Virus record (IMG/VR): IMGVR_UViG_3300037069_000283
Coordinates: 1-25,358 of that record
Length of the DNA: 25,358 nt
Strand: one strand, 5' to 3'
Source: a virus
Shown: positions 13,244 to 20,381 of the stretch, piece by piece
Layout of the letters: each line of letters starts with the position of its first letter
Numbering within the stretch: position 1 is the stretch's first letter
Made by a program: the position numbers and the translations under genes
Notes under the pieces: generated by a model
What the model was told of the DNA's origin: nothing
Databases searched by the model: none
The model's input: the letters and a program-made list of their open reading frames with translations, nothing else

Positions 13244-14173
13244 ATGGCCACCGTGATCACCCGTTCAGCCCACCCGGACCTTCTGTGGCCCGGCGTGGAA
13301 ACCATCTTCGGCGTGGACTACGAGCAGTTCCCGGAAGTGTGGTCGATGTTCTTCGACCGCACCGAAGGTTCGCTCGCCACCGAACGCCTGGTTGAAGCAA
13401 CCACCTTCGGCCTCGCTCGGACGAAGACGGAAGGGGCGCCGATCACCTACGACACCGACGCCGAGGGTTACGTGACCCTGGCGACGCCGTATGTGATCGG
13501 GTTGGGCTACCAGGTCACGCGGGAAGAACTCGAGGACGGCCTCTACACCGAAGTGTCGATGTCGCGCGCAAGTTCTCTGGCCTTCTCGCTGCGGACCACG
13601 ATCGAACTGGCTCACGTCGGCATCTTCATCAACGGCTTCACCAACTCCGCCGCCTACCTCTTCGGCGATGGCCAGCCGCTGTTCAGCGCCTCGCACCCGA
13701 CCAAGAGCGGTACGCAATCCAACCTCGCCGCCATCGCCGCCAACTTCTCCGAAGCGGCCTTGGAGTCGATGATCAAGCAGGTCTACCTCGCGCAGAACTC
13801 GCGTGGCCTGCTGATCAACCTGCGCCCCCGCATGGTGCAAGTCGCCGCCGCCGACATGTTCAACACCACCCGCGTGCTGGAATCGCAGCTCCGCTCCTCG
13901 ACGGCGAACAACGACATCAACGCCATCAAGCAGATGGGCCTGATCCCCGAAGGCGTCCAGGTGAACCCCTACCTGGGCACGCTCTCCACCGGCTCGTGGT
14001 TCCTGCACACCAGCGTGCAGAAGAACAAGGGCCTCAAGTCCATCTGGCGCCGCGATCCGGAGCTGGAGAAGGATAACGACTTCGATACAGAAAACGCAAA
14101 GGCCAAGAGCACGGCGCGTTTCATCCCGACCAACGGCGACTGGCGCTCCGTGTACGGCAACGCCGGCGTCTAA
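13244..14173 (+). CDS. Major capsid protein
   Basis: AAGGAG precedes ATG 13244. The 309-residue protein has features of HK97-fold capsid proteins similar to Mu gpT: the N-arm, an E-loop-like region with ITYDTDAEGYVTLATPYVIG (67-86), the segment LFSASHPTKSGTQSNLAA (146-163), and LLINLRPRMVQVAAADMFNTTRVLESQ in the P domain. It is the largest head protein after the portal, in the P22 gp5 position, and uses GC-rich preferred codons heavily, as expected for a highly made protein. Confidence 0.85.
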   Translation: MATVITRSAHPDLLWPGVETIFGVDYEQFPEVWSMFFDRTEGSLATERLVEATTFGLARTKTEGAPITYDTDAEGYVTLATPYVIGLGYQVTREELEDGLYTEVSMSRASSLAFSLRTTIELAHVGIFINGFTNSAAYLFGDGQPLFSASHPTKSGTQSNLAAIAANFSEAALESMIKQVYLAQNSRGLLINLRPRMVQVAAADMFNTTRVLESQLRSSTANNDINAIKQMGLIPEGVQVNPYLGTLSTGSWFLHTSVQKNKGLKSIWRRDPELEKDNDFDTENAKAKSTARFIPTNGDWRSVYGNAGV

Positions 14174-14189
14174 CCTGTGAGGAGCCGCT

Positions 14190-14678
14190 GTGAGCCTCTC
14201 ACGCGCATACAGCGGCTCTGATACTTTTCGTCTCGGGAACGCGTGGTTCACCTGTGACCGATGCTCCCAGCGTTGGCGCAGGTCTCAGATGCGGATCGAA
14301 TGGGACAACCTGCGGGTCTGCACACCCTGCCTCGATCCAAGGCCGCCCCAGATGGAACCACCGGATGTGTTCCCCGAGGGTATGCCATTCCTCGACGCCA
14401 GGCCGCCGCCCGACCGCCCGGACCGGCTAGAGGATGACACGGCCCTACAGAGCGTCACAGGCGGCTTTGTCGTCACGCCGGGGGTGACATACCCAGACGG
14501 TCAGTACCAGACGCCAGGGTCGATCTCTCCGCTTCCAGTGACCGAGTCCATTACGTTCGATCCAAACTCACCAGAGCCGGGGCAACCCTCAACGATTGGC
14601 TTGCCGCTGGGACCGGATGTGCTGGCGGACGATGTGACCTTCATTACGGGGCCGGTGGCCGCGCCGAGTAACGATTAG
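14190..14678 (+). CDS. Zinc-ribbon phage protein
   Basis: GTG 14190 has GAGGAG upstream. The N-terminal 50 residues form a zinc ribbon, C22-x2-C25 and C44-x2-C47, with the surrounding pattern FTCDRCSQRW...EWDNLRVCTPCLDPRPPQ known from phage virion-gene clusters. The rest (residues 55-162) is Pro-rich and probably extended or beta-structured. It lies directly after the capsid gene. It may be a minor structural or head-completion protein; the metal site is clear, but the role is not. Confidence 0.75.
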   Translation: MSLSRAYSGSDTFRLGNAWFTCDRCSQRWRRSQMRIEWDNLRVCTPCLDPRPPQMEPPDVFPEGMPFLDARPPPDRPDRLEDDTALQSVTGGFVVTPGVTYPDGQYQTPGSISPLPVTESITFDPNSPEPGQPSTIGLPLGPDVLADDVTFITGPVAAPSND

Positions 14679-14687
14679 GAGGTCTGG

Positions 14688-15173
14688 GTGCCGCAACTGA
14701 GACAATATGATCCGGTCACTTCGTTAGAGCCAGACGACGACTTCTGGATTGACCGAATTGGGCGTGGCACGCTCCGCATTTCTGCGGCTGACACCATGAC
14801 CCAATTTGGGACTTCCTGCATCACCTATGTGATCGACGGCGGGGGCTCGGTTCTCTCAACGGGCGTGGCAGGGGATTTGGAGATCCCGTTCGGCTGCACG
14901 ATCACGGCGGCAACCCTGCTGGCGGATCAAACCGGCTCTGTCGTGGTGGATATCTGGGCTGACGCCTACGCCAACTATCCCCCGACGATTGCTGACAGCA
15001 TCGTGGCGTCCGCGCCTCCAACGATCAGTTCCGGCGTGAAGTCGCAGGATACCACGCTGACGGGGTGGACCACCAGCTTGGCGGCCAATTCCACCCTGCG
15101 CTTCAACGTCAATTCCGTCTCGGCGATCACCCGGCTTACCGTGGCCCTGGCGGTGACGAAGGTGGCGAGCTGA
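14688..15173 (+). CDS. Virion appendage or fibre protein
   Basis: GTG 14688 has AGGAGG upstream. Residues about 43-160 form a beta-sandwich-like unit with ITYVIDGGGSVLSTGVAGDL, then LLADQTGSVVVDIWADAYAN and STLRFNVNSVSAITRLTVAL. The same unit is a recurrent C-terminal module of phage tail and head-fibre proteins. It is coupled by TGATG to the first LamG-like gene, and the two may form one appendage. Substrate binding is not evident. Confidence 0.65.
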   Translation: MPQLRQYDPVTSLEPDDDFWIDRIGRGTLRISAADTMTQFGTSCITYVIDGGGSVLSTGVAGDLEIPFGCTITAATLLADQTGSVVVDIWADAYANYPPTIADSIVASAPPTISSGVKSQDTTLTGWTTSLAANSTLRFNVNSVSAITRLTVALAVTKVAS

Positions 15174-16018
15174 TGGGCCGCACCTTCTGCCCAGGCGGAG
15201 TTTATTTCGACGGCTCGACGCGGATCAAGCGTTCCTCCCTGATCGCGACCGATAGCCCGTTAGTCTCCAATTCGTTCTTCTTCAAGACCATCCCAAATGG
15301 CTTTGTGGGGACGTTTGGCGAATGGTGGGTTAGCAACTCAGCAGTCGGAGCTAATGGCCTTTCGGCGGAAACGGACAGCCCCATCATCACGGTTGTGGGC
15401 GGCTTTTCGGATGTCACCGGCCCCAGCGCCAACGGGGTCCAGATGCACACCCTGGATGGAAGCGTCACCGATCCTCCCGGCTTCGCGGATGACCAGTGGC
15501 ATCATTGCTTCGCGGCTGGAGACCTCTCCAACGGAACGGACAAGCGCGGAACCCTGCTGATCGATGGCCAGCCTCATAGTCGGCTGACGACCTCGGGCTC
15601 CCTCGCGACGATCCTGGCGATGAATGGGCTGGACTTCCTGATCGGCAACGCGGGCGATGAAGCTTTCCCCGACAATGATTTACTGATCGGCTCAATTGCC
15701 GAGTTCTACCTCAATCTCGGAACCAGCTTCCTGAACACCGGAGCTTCACCGGATGGCAATGGCAACACGCCGCTTGTCTCGGGGGCCTTAGCGAAGTTCT
15801 ACGATGGGTCATGCCCGGTGGACCTCGGCGACAACGGCCAAATCCCCACGGGGTCTTCTCCCACGATCTATCTTCGCAGAGGCCCCGCCGACCCCGCCAC
15901 CGCGTTCCTGACCAACCACGGGACGGGGGGCAACTTCCTCAACGATGTGGGCACGCTTCAAGCCGCTGCTGGCCCGTGCGTCTGCGGCGGCCAGCATAGC
16001 CAGGGGCACGTGTTCTGA
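15173..16018 (+). CDS. LamG/concanavalin-like appendage protein (paralogue 1)
   Basis: The 281-residue protein has the LamG-like pattern: VYFDGSTRIKRSSL near the N-terminus, DDQWHHCFAAGDLS and GTLLIDGQPHSRL in the middle, and LDFLIGNAGDE and SIAEFYLNLGTSF. The C-terminal part AKFYDGSCPVDLGDNGQIPT and FLTNHGTGGNFLNDVG is shared with the protein at 20381. LamG folds bind sugars, so a receptor or surface-binding role is plausible. The gene ends at a TGATG from which an open frame continues antisense to the HNH gene. Confidence 0.75.
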   Translation: MGRTFCPGGVYFDGSTRIKRSSLIATDSPLVSNSFFFKTIPNGFVGTFGEWWVSNSAVGANGLSAETDSPIITVVGGFSDVTGPSANGVQMHTLDGSVTDPPGFADDQWHHCFAAGDLSNGTDKRGTLLIDGQPHSRLTTSGSLATILAMNGLDFLIGNAGDEAFPDNDLLIGSIAEFYLNLGTSFLNTGASPDGNGNTPLVSGALAKFYDGSCPVDLGDNGQIPTGSSPTIYLRRGPADPATAFLTNHGTGGNFLNDVGTLQAAAGPCVCGGQHSQGHVF

Positions 16019-16059
16019 TGTCAATCGACTGGTCGCCTTCATTCGGCGAGTGCGAGAAC

Positions 16060-16626
16060 CTAAGGGCTTATATCTCGGTAGCGCTCCCCGCGTGCGACGC
16101 GCCCCACCGCACTCCAGGACACCCCGAGGTGCGTGGCGATGCGTGCGTATGTCCAATGAATGTGCGTCCGAATGAAGCGAACTTGCTCCTCCGTCAGCGA
16201 CGCGCGCTTGTGTTGCGTCCCGCGCGGATTACGACCCTTCTCCACCATATCAGTGATGTTCTGCTGATGCGTGCCAAGCCACAGATGGTCCGGGTTTACG
16301 CACTTCCGAACATCGCAGCGATGGCAGACGAAAAGATCCGGGGGAATCGGACCGTGATGGAGAATCCAAGAAGCCCTGTGTGCGTGGTCAGGGCGCCCGT
16401 TGACGGAGAAAGAACCGTAACCCGTCGTGGACATACCAGCGCACCAAAGCCAGCAGCCGCTAACTGGCTCAATGGCGTATTTCTCAGTGAACCGCTCCAA
16501 AGCGGAGTGCGAAATCGTGCGGGGATTTGCGATGCGATCTCGGTAGTAATGCATCGAACAAAAGCCCTTGGCGAGCAGGCGCTTATTGCAGCCCGACACT
16601 GTGCATGGTTTGAAGGGCGTAGCCAT
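16060..16626 (-). CDS. HNH homing endonuclease 1
   Basis: This minus-strand gene encodes 188 residues. A zinc knuckle lies at C8, C13, C23 and H26. The HNH_3 core spans about 80-132: AHRASWILHHGPIPPDLFVC, then HRCD at 102-105, C109, N111 and H114 (CVNPDHL). A C-terminal helix-turn-helix (LTEEQVRFIRTH...RIATHLGVSWSAVGRVARG, about 144-180) would bind DNA. These free-standing enzymes cut at a chosen site in relatives lacking the gene. It is opposite to all neighbouring genes, sits immediately before the gp4-like gene, and has GGAG upstream of its ATG. A leader sequence upstream is shared with HNH 2. Confidence 0.9.
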   Translation of the reverse strand: MATPFKPCTVSGCNKRLLAKGFCSMHYYRDRIANPRTISHSALERFTEKYAIEPVSGCWLWCAGMSTTGYGSFSVNGRPDHAHRASWILHHGPIPPDLFVCHRCDVRKCVNPDHLWLGTHQQNITDMVEKGRNPRGTQHKRASLTEEQVRFIRTHIHWTYARIATHLGVSWSAVGRVARGERYRDISP

Positions 16627-16645
16627 AGCGCTTTCTCCGAAGCGA

Positions 16646-16679
16646 GGTGGTCAGGCTTGGGCTTTCCGTTCGCAGCGGA
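16646..16679 (-). promoter_or_regulatory. Conserved leader element upstream of HNH 1
   Basis: Given on the plus strand, GGTGGTCAGG (16646-16655), nine bases, then TCCGTT and GCGGA. The end forms a small hairpin (TCCG...CGGA). The same elements with the same nine-base spacing lie at 17951-17983 ahead of HNH 2, starting 19 and 22 bases upstream of the two start codons. The two copies differ elsewhere. Confidence 0.55.
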
Positions 16680-16736
16680 TTGCCCAGGTCGTTCTAACAT
16701 TGCTCTGGCTTCGCACCAAGGCTTGGGGAGGGTCGG

Positions 16737-17450
16737 ATGAGTGTTTCATGGTCGTTAACAGCCGGTCAACTCATCACCCGCGCCTATCGCTTGCTGGGGT
16801 ATCTCGAAAATCCCTGGGTTCCCGACGAAGACCAGATGGCGCAAGGCATGTTGGCGCTGAATGCCATGCTCAAGAGCCTCCAAAGTGATGGCATTAACCT
16901 TTACCGCCAGGAACGCCGCGAGATCGCCGTTCCTGCGATGACTGCGGAAATCGACATCACGCCTCGGGTGATGGGGGTGGAGCAAATATCCTGGGTCGTT
17001 CAAGGGGGTTCGAATCCTTACCATCGTCCCATGGGAGAGTTCTCGTGGGTGGATTACTGGAATCTGCCGAACCCCAATAGCAATACCACGAGCGGCCCAT
17101 CGGTCTGGATGTTCAACCGCCAGAACACCTCGTCATCCGTCTTCATCTGGCCGCTCGCCACGCTAGGCGGCACGATGGTCGCATCTGTCGGCCGAACGGT
17201 TGAAGACGTGAATGACCCGTCAGACCAAACCGACTTCCCTGACGAGTGGACTGAAACCATGGAATATAATTTGGCGGACCGCCTCATGGACGACCAAGGC
17301 GTTGCGGCGTCGGACCCAGAAACCGCCAGACACATCACCAACCACGCCCTGGTGCTTTATCGCCGACTGTCTGACTTCGACCGGCCAACGTCGATCTGGA
17401 TGCGACCGGTCCGGTTGACGGGCTCTGGGTATGGTTCACGTCGTCGCTAA
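16737..17450 (+). CDS. P22 gp4-like tail accessory/head-tail adaptor protein
   Basis: The 237-residue protein opens with TAGQLITRAYRLLGYLENPW, PDEDQMAQGMLALNAMLKSLQSDGI, the pattern of the gp4 family that forms the ring under the portal and closes the packed head. Later parts, FIWPLATLGGTMVASVGRTVED and EWTETMEYNLADRLMDDQG, also fit. A strong GGGGAGGG site precedes the ATG at 16737. Both ends are bordered by HNH genes on the opposite strand; the last 116 bases are overlapped by HNH 2. The N-terminus seems complete, so the gene is likely functional. Confidence 0.85.
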   Translation: MSVSWSLTAGQLITRAYRLLGYLENPWVPDEDQMAQGMLALNAMLKSLQSDGINLYRQERREIAVPAMTAEIDITPRVMGVEQISWVVQGGSNPYHRPMGEFSWVDYWNLPNPNSNTTSGPSVWMFNRQNTSSSVFIWPLATLGGTMVASVGRTVEDVNDPSDQTDFPDEWTETMEYNLADRLMDDQGVAASDPETARHITNHALVLYRRLSDFDRPTSIWMRPVRLTGSGYGSRRR

Positions 17451-17928
17451 CGTGGCGCCAAGCTTTACCACTTCGAATGCCATATATCTGCGACGCGGCC
17501 ACATCAAAACTCACCGCAATTTGCGCTGGGTGCTCTCCCCTTGCCAATCGCCTGCGTATTTCCCGTACCTTAATGTCATTAAGCTTTGCCATCGGACGCG
17601 CCTCTCCCCGCGTAGGCCGGTGGCGTCCCTTCGACATCATATCGGCAACGTTCTCACGATTGCTGCCAAGGAACAGATGGTCTGGGTTCACGCAGGCCGG
17701 AATATCACAGCGATGAAGGACCATTTTTCCAGGCGGGACAGGTCCACGAAATAACATCCATGAGACGCGATGCGCTTTCGTATTAGGGCGCTCGACTAGA
17801 TAGAACTGGCCATAACCATCTCGGTCACACCCGTACGCCCATAACCAGCAGCCGCCGTTGGTGTCGTACTCGACCCTGCTTTCAAAGCGCTTTTCTGGCG
17901 GGATTCTGGGATATACGCTGGTAGCCAT
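17335..17928 (-). CDS. HNH homing endonuclease 2, with an extended C-terminus
   Basis: ATG at 17928 on the minus strand has an ideal AGGAGG site. The 197 residues include HNH_3 motifs: KAHRVSW (51-57), LHRCDIPACVNPDHL (71-85) with His72, Asn81 and His84, and FLGSNRENVADMMSKGR (86-102). A helix-turn-helix follows (LNDIKVREIRRRL...ASQIYGIRSGKAWRHV, to 160). Proteins of this kind normally end there. The remaining 37 residues are read antisense from the end of the gp4-like gene, the crossover falling exactly at that gene's stop codon, and look like non-coding sequence. The enzyme probably lost its own stop when it inserted. Confidence 0.9.
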   Translation of the reverse strand: MATSVYPRIPPEKRFESRVEYDTNGGCWLWAYGCDRDGYGQFYLVERPNTKAHRVSWMLFRGPVPPGKMVLHRCDIPACVNPDHLFLGSNRENVADMMSKGRHRPTRGEARPMAKLNDIKVREIRRRLARGEHPAQIAVSFDVAASQIYGIRSGKAWRHVSDDVNHTQSPSTGPVASRSTLAGRSQTVGDKAPGRGW

Positions 17929-17950
17929 TCGTTGCCTCCTTAGGGCTTCG

Positions 17951-17983
17951 GGTGGTCAGGAGGCGGCGGTCCGTTGGCGCGGA
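17951..17983 (-). promoter_or_regulatory. Conserved leader element upstream of HNH 2
   Basis: On the plus strand, GGTGGTCAGG (17951-17960), nine bases, then TCCGTT and GCGGA (hairpin TCCG...CGGA). It matches the leader of HNH 1 in sequence and spacing, which argues that both genes came as the same type of cassette, leader included. Confidence 0.55.
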
Positions 17984-18310
17984 AAGCCGTCTCCGATTTG
18001 ACCTTCACCCTACCATTAGCCGCCTGACCCTGCTATAGAAGCAGCAATGCGGCGGCGTGGAAAGCAGACACGCTAATCAGCGGAACGAGAGCCTACCCGG
18101 TGTAGCGATACGGTGCGGGTGTAGCCCCTGAGATGAGTATGGTTAGGGGGCGCGGTTGGGCATTAAAACGAGGCGTCGCTCACTACACGCCTATCGTCCG
18201 TTAGTCGGGGTAGCGACCGGCCCGCAGACCTTGCACTAAAGGTCCACTTCTAGTACCGTCCCAGACGCGCCCGAAGGGTTCATCCAAGCCACTACGCTGG
18301 ACCCCTTCGC
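17984..18310. other. Non-coding region rich in short inverted repeats
   Basis: I see no credible gene here. The plus strand contains successive short stems: CTGCT/AGCAG (18030-18044), GCGTG/CACGC (18055-18073), ACCCG/CGGGT (18095-18120), GCCCCT/AGGGGGC (18124-18151), AGGCGT/ACGCCT (18171-18192) and GACCTT/AAGGTC (18227-18244). GTAGC recurs three times after G-runs (18102-18106, 18121-18125, 18210-18214). Single stems of five or six pairs arise by chance in GC-rich DNA, but their number and even spacing are notable. Neither a tRNA nor a group I intron core was recognised. The last 80 bases resemble the leader at 3931. Confidence 0.4.
18272..18309 (+). promoter_or_regulatory. Leader hairpin ending at the start codon of the tail module
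   Basis: CGAAGGGT (18272-18279) pairs with ACCCCTTCG (18301-18309) with one bulged base; the ATG follows at 18311. A TTGCAC lies 80 bases before the ATG, as it does 85 bases before the ATG at 4016, where a similar hairpin also touches the start codon. This suggests a common control element for the two late gene blocks. Confidence 0.4.
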
Positions 18311-18514
18311 ATGGCCAAACCCAAATACTCCGACTACTGCGGTCATCACAAGATCACCCGCGAGCCCCTGAAGCTGGGCTCCGATGCTCCGTTCTTCAAG
18401 GACGGCAAGCTGAACCGCGATCCTCACGCCGCCCCCTCAGGCCCCGCCGTCATCCAGAGCGAGGCCAACTACAAGCGCGTCGATGTTTTCCATCACCGAG
18501 CCGACAAGGACTAG
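18311..18514 (+). CDS. Small polar protein, unknown function
   Basis: The 67-residue product is polar, basic and likely extended (MAKPKYSDYCGHHKITREPL, then DAPFFKDGKLNRDP). Cys10, His12 and His13 form a possible metal site but not a known motif. It is the first gene of the tail block after the non-coding region. The ribosome-binding site is weak and lies in a hairpin. No family recognised; the position before the gp10-like gene suggests a virion or assembly role. Confidence 0.55.
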   Translation: MAKPKYSDYCGHHKITREPLKLGSDAPFFKDGKLNRDPHAAPSGPAVIQSEANYKRVDVFHHRADKD

Positions 18515-18516
18515 CC

Positions 18517-18702
18517 ATGAAGACCGGGACCAACTTCGCAAACCAACGAGGCCCTCAGCCCGGTGGCAAGGATAGTGTGAACCTGCACAAGGCCATCGCC
18601 ATGGGAACCTCTGCGCCGGCTTCCAAGCGTGAGACCAAGCCCGTCGGCATGAAGGGTTCCAGCAATGGCGCCTGCAAGGTCGTTGGCCTGACCAACCGCT
18701 AG
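18517..18702 (+). CDS. Small basic protein, unknown function
   Basis: ATG at 18517 follows the stop of the previous gene by two bases, with AAGGA as ribosome-binding site. The 61 residues are basic and rich in Gly, Ser, Asn and Lys (GTNFANQRGPQPGGKDSV, KPVGMKGSSNGACKVVG), suggesting a disordered chain. Together with its neighbour it could be a pair of small packaged or assembly proteins. I do not recognise it. Confidence 0.5.
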   Translation: MKTGTNFANQRGPQPGGKDSVNLHKAIAMGTSAPASKRETKPVGMKGSSNGACKVVGLTNR

Positions 18703-18721
18703 GGAGGCTGCCATCCCTACC

Positions 18722-20137
18722 ATGGATATGCCTTTGGGTGCGTATGGTAGGCCGCGCGTTGGCTTGCCCACTATTCGTCTGATCAACGCTTACGCAGAGG
18801 CGTCCAAGGAAGGTCCCACCGCCGTTGCACGCATCCCCCGTCCTGGGTTGACGGCGCAATATTCCTTGGGAGGCGGCGACGGACCGGCAGGCCCATGCCT
18901 GCGGATGTTTCAGATCCCCGGCATGTTCAACGGCGACCTGTTCACCATCGCCGGGGGGCAACTCTTCCGCAATAACAACTTTGTCGGGGATGTGCCCTAC
19001 GGCCTTCAACCCCGCATGGCGTGCAGCCTGACCCAACTGGCTATCGTTGTCGGCGGGGCGCTGTACGTCTATGACGGGGCCACCCTGACGCTGGTGCAGT
19101 ATTTCGATGACGGGTCGTCCAGGCTTCCGCCGTTCTCCTCCGTCGCGGTGCTCTACAACATCTTCGTCTACACCGTCGCTGGGTCCAATTCGTTCTACAC
19201 CTCCAACGTAGGCGATGCGACCACCATTCCAGCGCTGAACCTGGACAACGCCGAGACGGCTCCCGACCCGATCCTTGAAGTGCAGGTCCTGGCCGAGGAG
19301 CTGTACTTCTTCGGCACCAAGACCACGGAAATCTGGGACTTCAACGGAGGCGCTGACCCCGCCAAGCCATTCTCTCTCAGCCAGGGCCGAACCTATCCCC
19401 GAGGCACGGCCGCTCAAGGCTCCGTCGCCTTCACCGACAACGCCCTGTTCTGGGTCGGTGACAACTACACCATCTATCGCACCAGCTCAGCCCCGGTTCG
19501 AGTCTCCACGCCCTATATCGAGGATCTGCTGCGGGAAGCCGGAACCGGCCTTGACGAGATGACCTCGTTCAACGTCGCTATCGAAGGCCACGACTTCTAC
19601 GTCATCAACCTTCCCTCGCTGAACCTCTCCTTCGCCTACGATTGCCAGACCTCCGAATGGGCGCAATGGGGCTCTCAGCAGCGCTTTCAGAGCGAGCCCG
19701 GGCTACTCATGGCCGGTTGCTCGACGGGTCAGGGCTCAACCCTATTCGCAGGCTCAGCCACGGATAGTCGGGTGTTCCTGTGGGACACCTCCAACAAGAC
19801 CGACGACGGAACCGCCATCGAAAAGCTGGTGACAGCAGTATTTTGGACCACAGCGGGAAAGCTTCGTCTGAACAGCCTGGGTCTCGCCTGCGTGCGCGGG
19901 GTTGGCAATGCGCTTTCCCCCGATCCACAAGTCCGAATGCGGATGAGCAAGGACGGCGGCCGCACCTTCGGTTCATGGGTCGCGCGCTCTCTGGGCGCCG
20001 CTGGGGAATACACCCGCAAGGCGGTCTGGCGAGCCCTTGGCCTGGTCAGTCAGCCTGGCGTGCTGGTGGAGTTAGCCACCACTGAACCCGTCATCTTCGC
20101 CGCTGAAGGCGTGTCATACAACGAAGCGAGATACTAA
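18722..20137 (+). CDS. P22 gp10-like tail hub/packaged DNA stabilisation protein
   Basis: The 471-residue length is almost that of P22 gp10 (472). Matching features include an early RLINAYAEASKEGPTAVARI with PGLT, the repeated beta-propeller-like blocks (NGDLFTIAGGQLFRNNNFVG, LAIVVGGALYVYDGATLTLV, YNIFVYTVAGSNSFYTSNVG), EELYFFGTKTTEIWDFNG, and a C-terminal jelly-roll-like part with MRMSKDGGRTFG. It plugs or connects the tail beneath gp4 and retains DNA. ATG 18722 has GGGAGG 12 bases upstream; ATG 18728 is an alternative. The P22 order gp4-gp10 is kept apart from the inserted HNH 2 gene and two small genes. Confidence 0.88.
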   Translation: MDMPLGAYGRPRVGLPTIRLINAYAEASKEGPTAVARIPRPGLTAQYSLGGGDGPAGPCLRMFQIPGMFNGDLFTIAGGQLFRNNNFVGDVPYGLQPRMACSLTQLAIVVGGALYVYDGATLTLVQYFDDGSSRLPPFSSVAVLYNIFVYTVAGSNSFYTSNVGDATTIPALNLDNAETAPDPILEVQVLAEELYFFGTKTTEIWDFNGGADPAKPFSLSQGRTYPRGTAAQGSVAFTDNALFWVGDNYTIYRTSSAPVRVSTPYIEDLLREAGTGLDEMTSFNVAIEGHDFYVINLPSLNLSFAYDCQTSEWAQWGSQQRFQSEPGLLMAGCSTGQGSTLFAGSATDSRVFLWDTSNKTDDGTAIEKLVTAVFWTTAGKLRLNSLGLACVRGVGNALSPDPQVRMRMSKDGGRTFGSWVARSLGAAGEYTRKAVWRALGLVSQPGVLVELATTEPVIFAAEGVSYNEARY

Positions 20138-20138
20138 A

Positions 20139-20381
20139 ATGGCGTTCAACTCGACAACTGTTACGGCGGAATGCTTCGCGGTGACAAAGAGCGACACGAC
20201 CAAGATCACTGCTTATGGCTTCTACGTCGGCACGACCGGCGATGTCGCCATTCAGGACGGATCGGGCAACACCGTCACCTTCACGGCGGTTCCGGCCGGT
20301 GCGGTAGTTCCGGTGGTCTGCTCACGGATCATGAGCACAGGCACCACGGCTAGCAACATCGTCGCCTTCGGTCCGCGCTGA
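20139..20381 (+). CDS. Small beta-rich virion protein
   Basis: The 80-residue product has the pattern AVTKSDTTKITAYGFYVGTT, GDVAIQDGSGNTVTFTAVPAG and RIMSTGTTASNIVAFG. Small proteins with this layout, a short beta sandwich, are encoded near tail or fibre genes in many phages of alphaproteobacteria. It starts one base after the gp10-like stop and overlaps the next gene by TGATG. It is likely a minor virion or appendage component. Confidence 0.7.
   Translation: MAFNSTTVTAECFAVTKSDTTKITAYGFYVGTTGDVAIQDGSGNTVTFTAVPAGAVVPVVCSRIMSTGTTASNIVAFGPR

Noticed and set aside
13265-14251. 328-codon open frame on the minus strand opposite the major capsid gene
   Set aside because: It mirrors the strongly biased codons of the capsid gene, which leaves the reverse frame open. 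No motif or ribosome-binding site supports it.
17451-18310. Group I intron or tRNA carrying HNH 2
   Set aside because: No interrupted gene is visible, the HNH gene is on the opposite strand, and I found no intron core or tRNA arms and T-loop. A computed covariance search could overturn this.
18437-19417. 326-codon open frame on the minus strand opposite the gp10-like gene
   Set aside because: Composition typical of a reverse-strand frame and complete overlap with well-supported genes on the plus strand.
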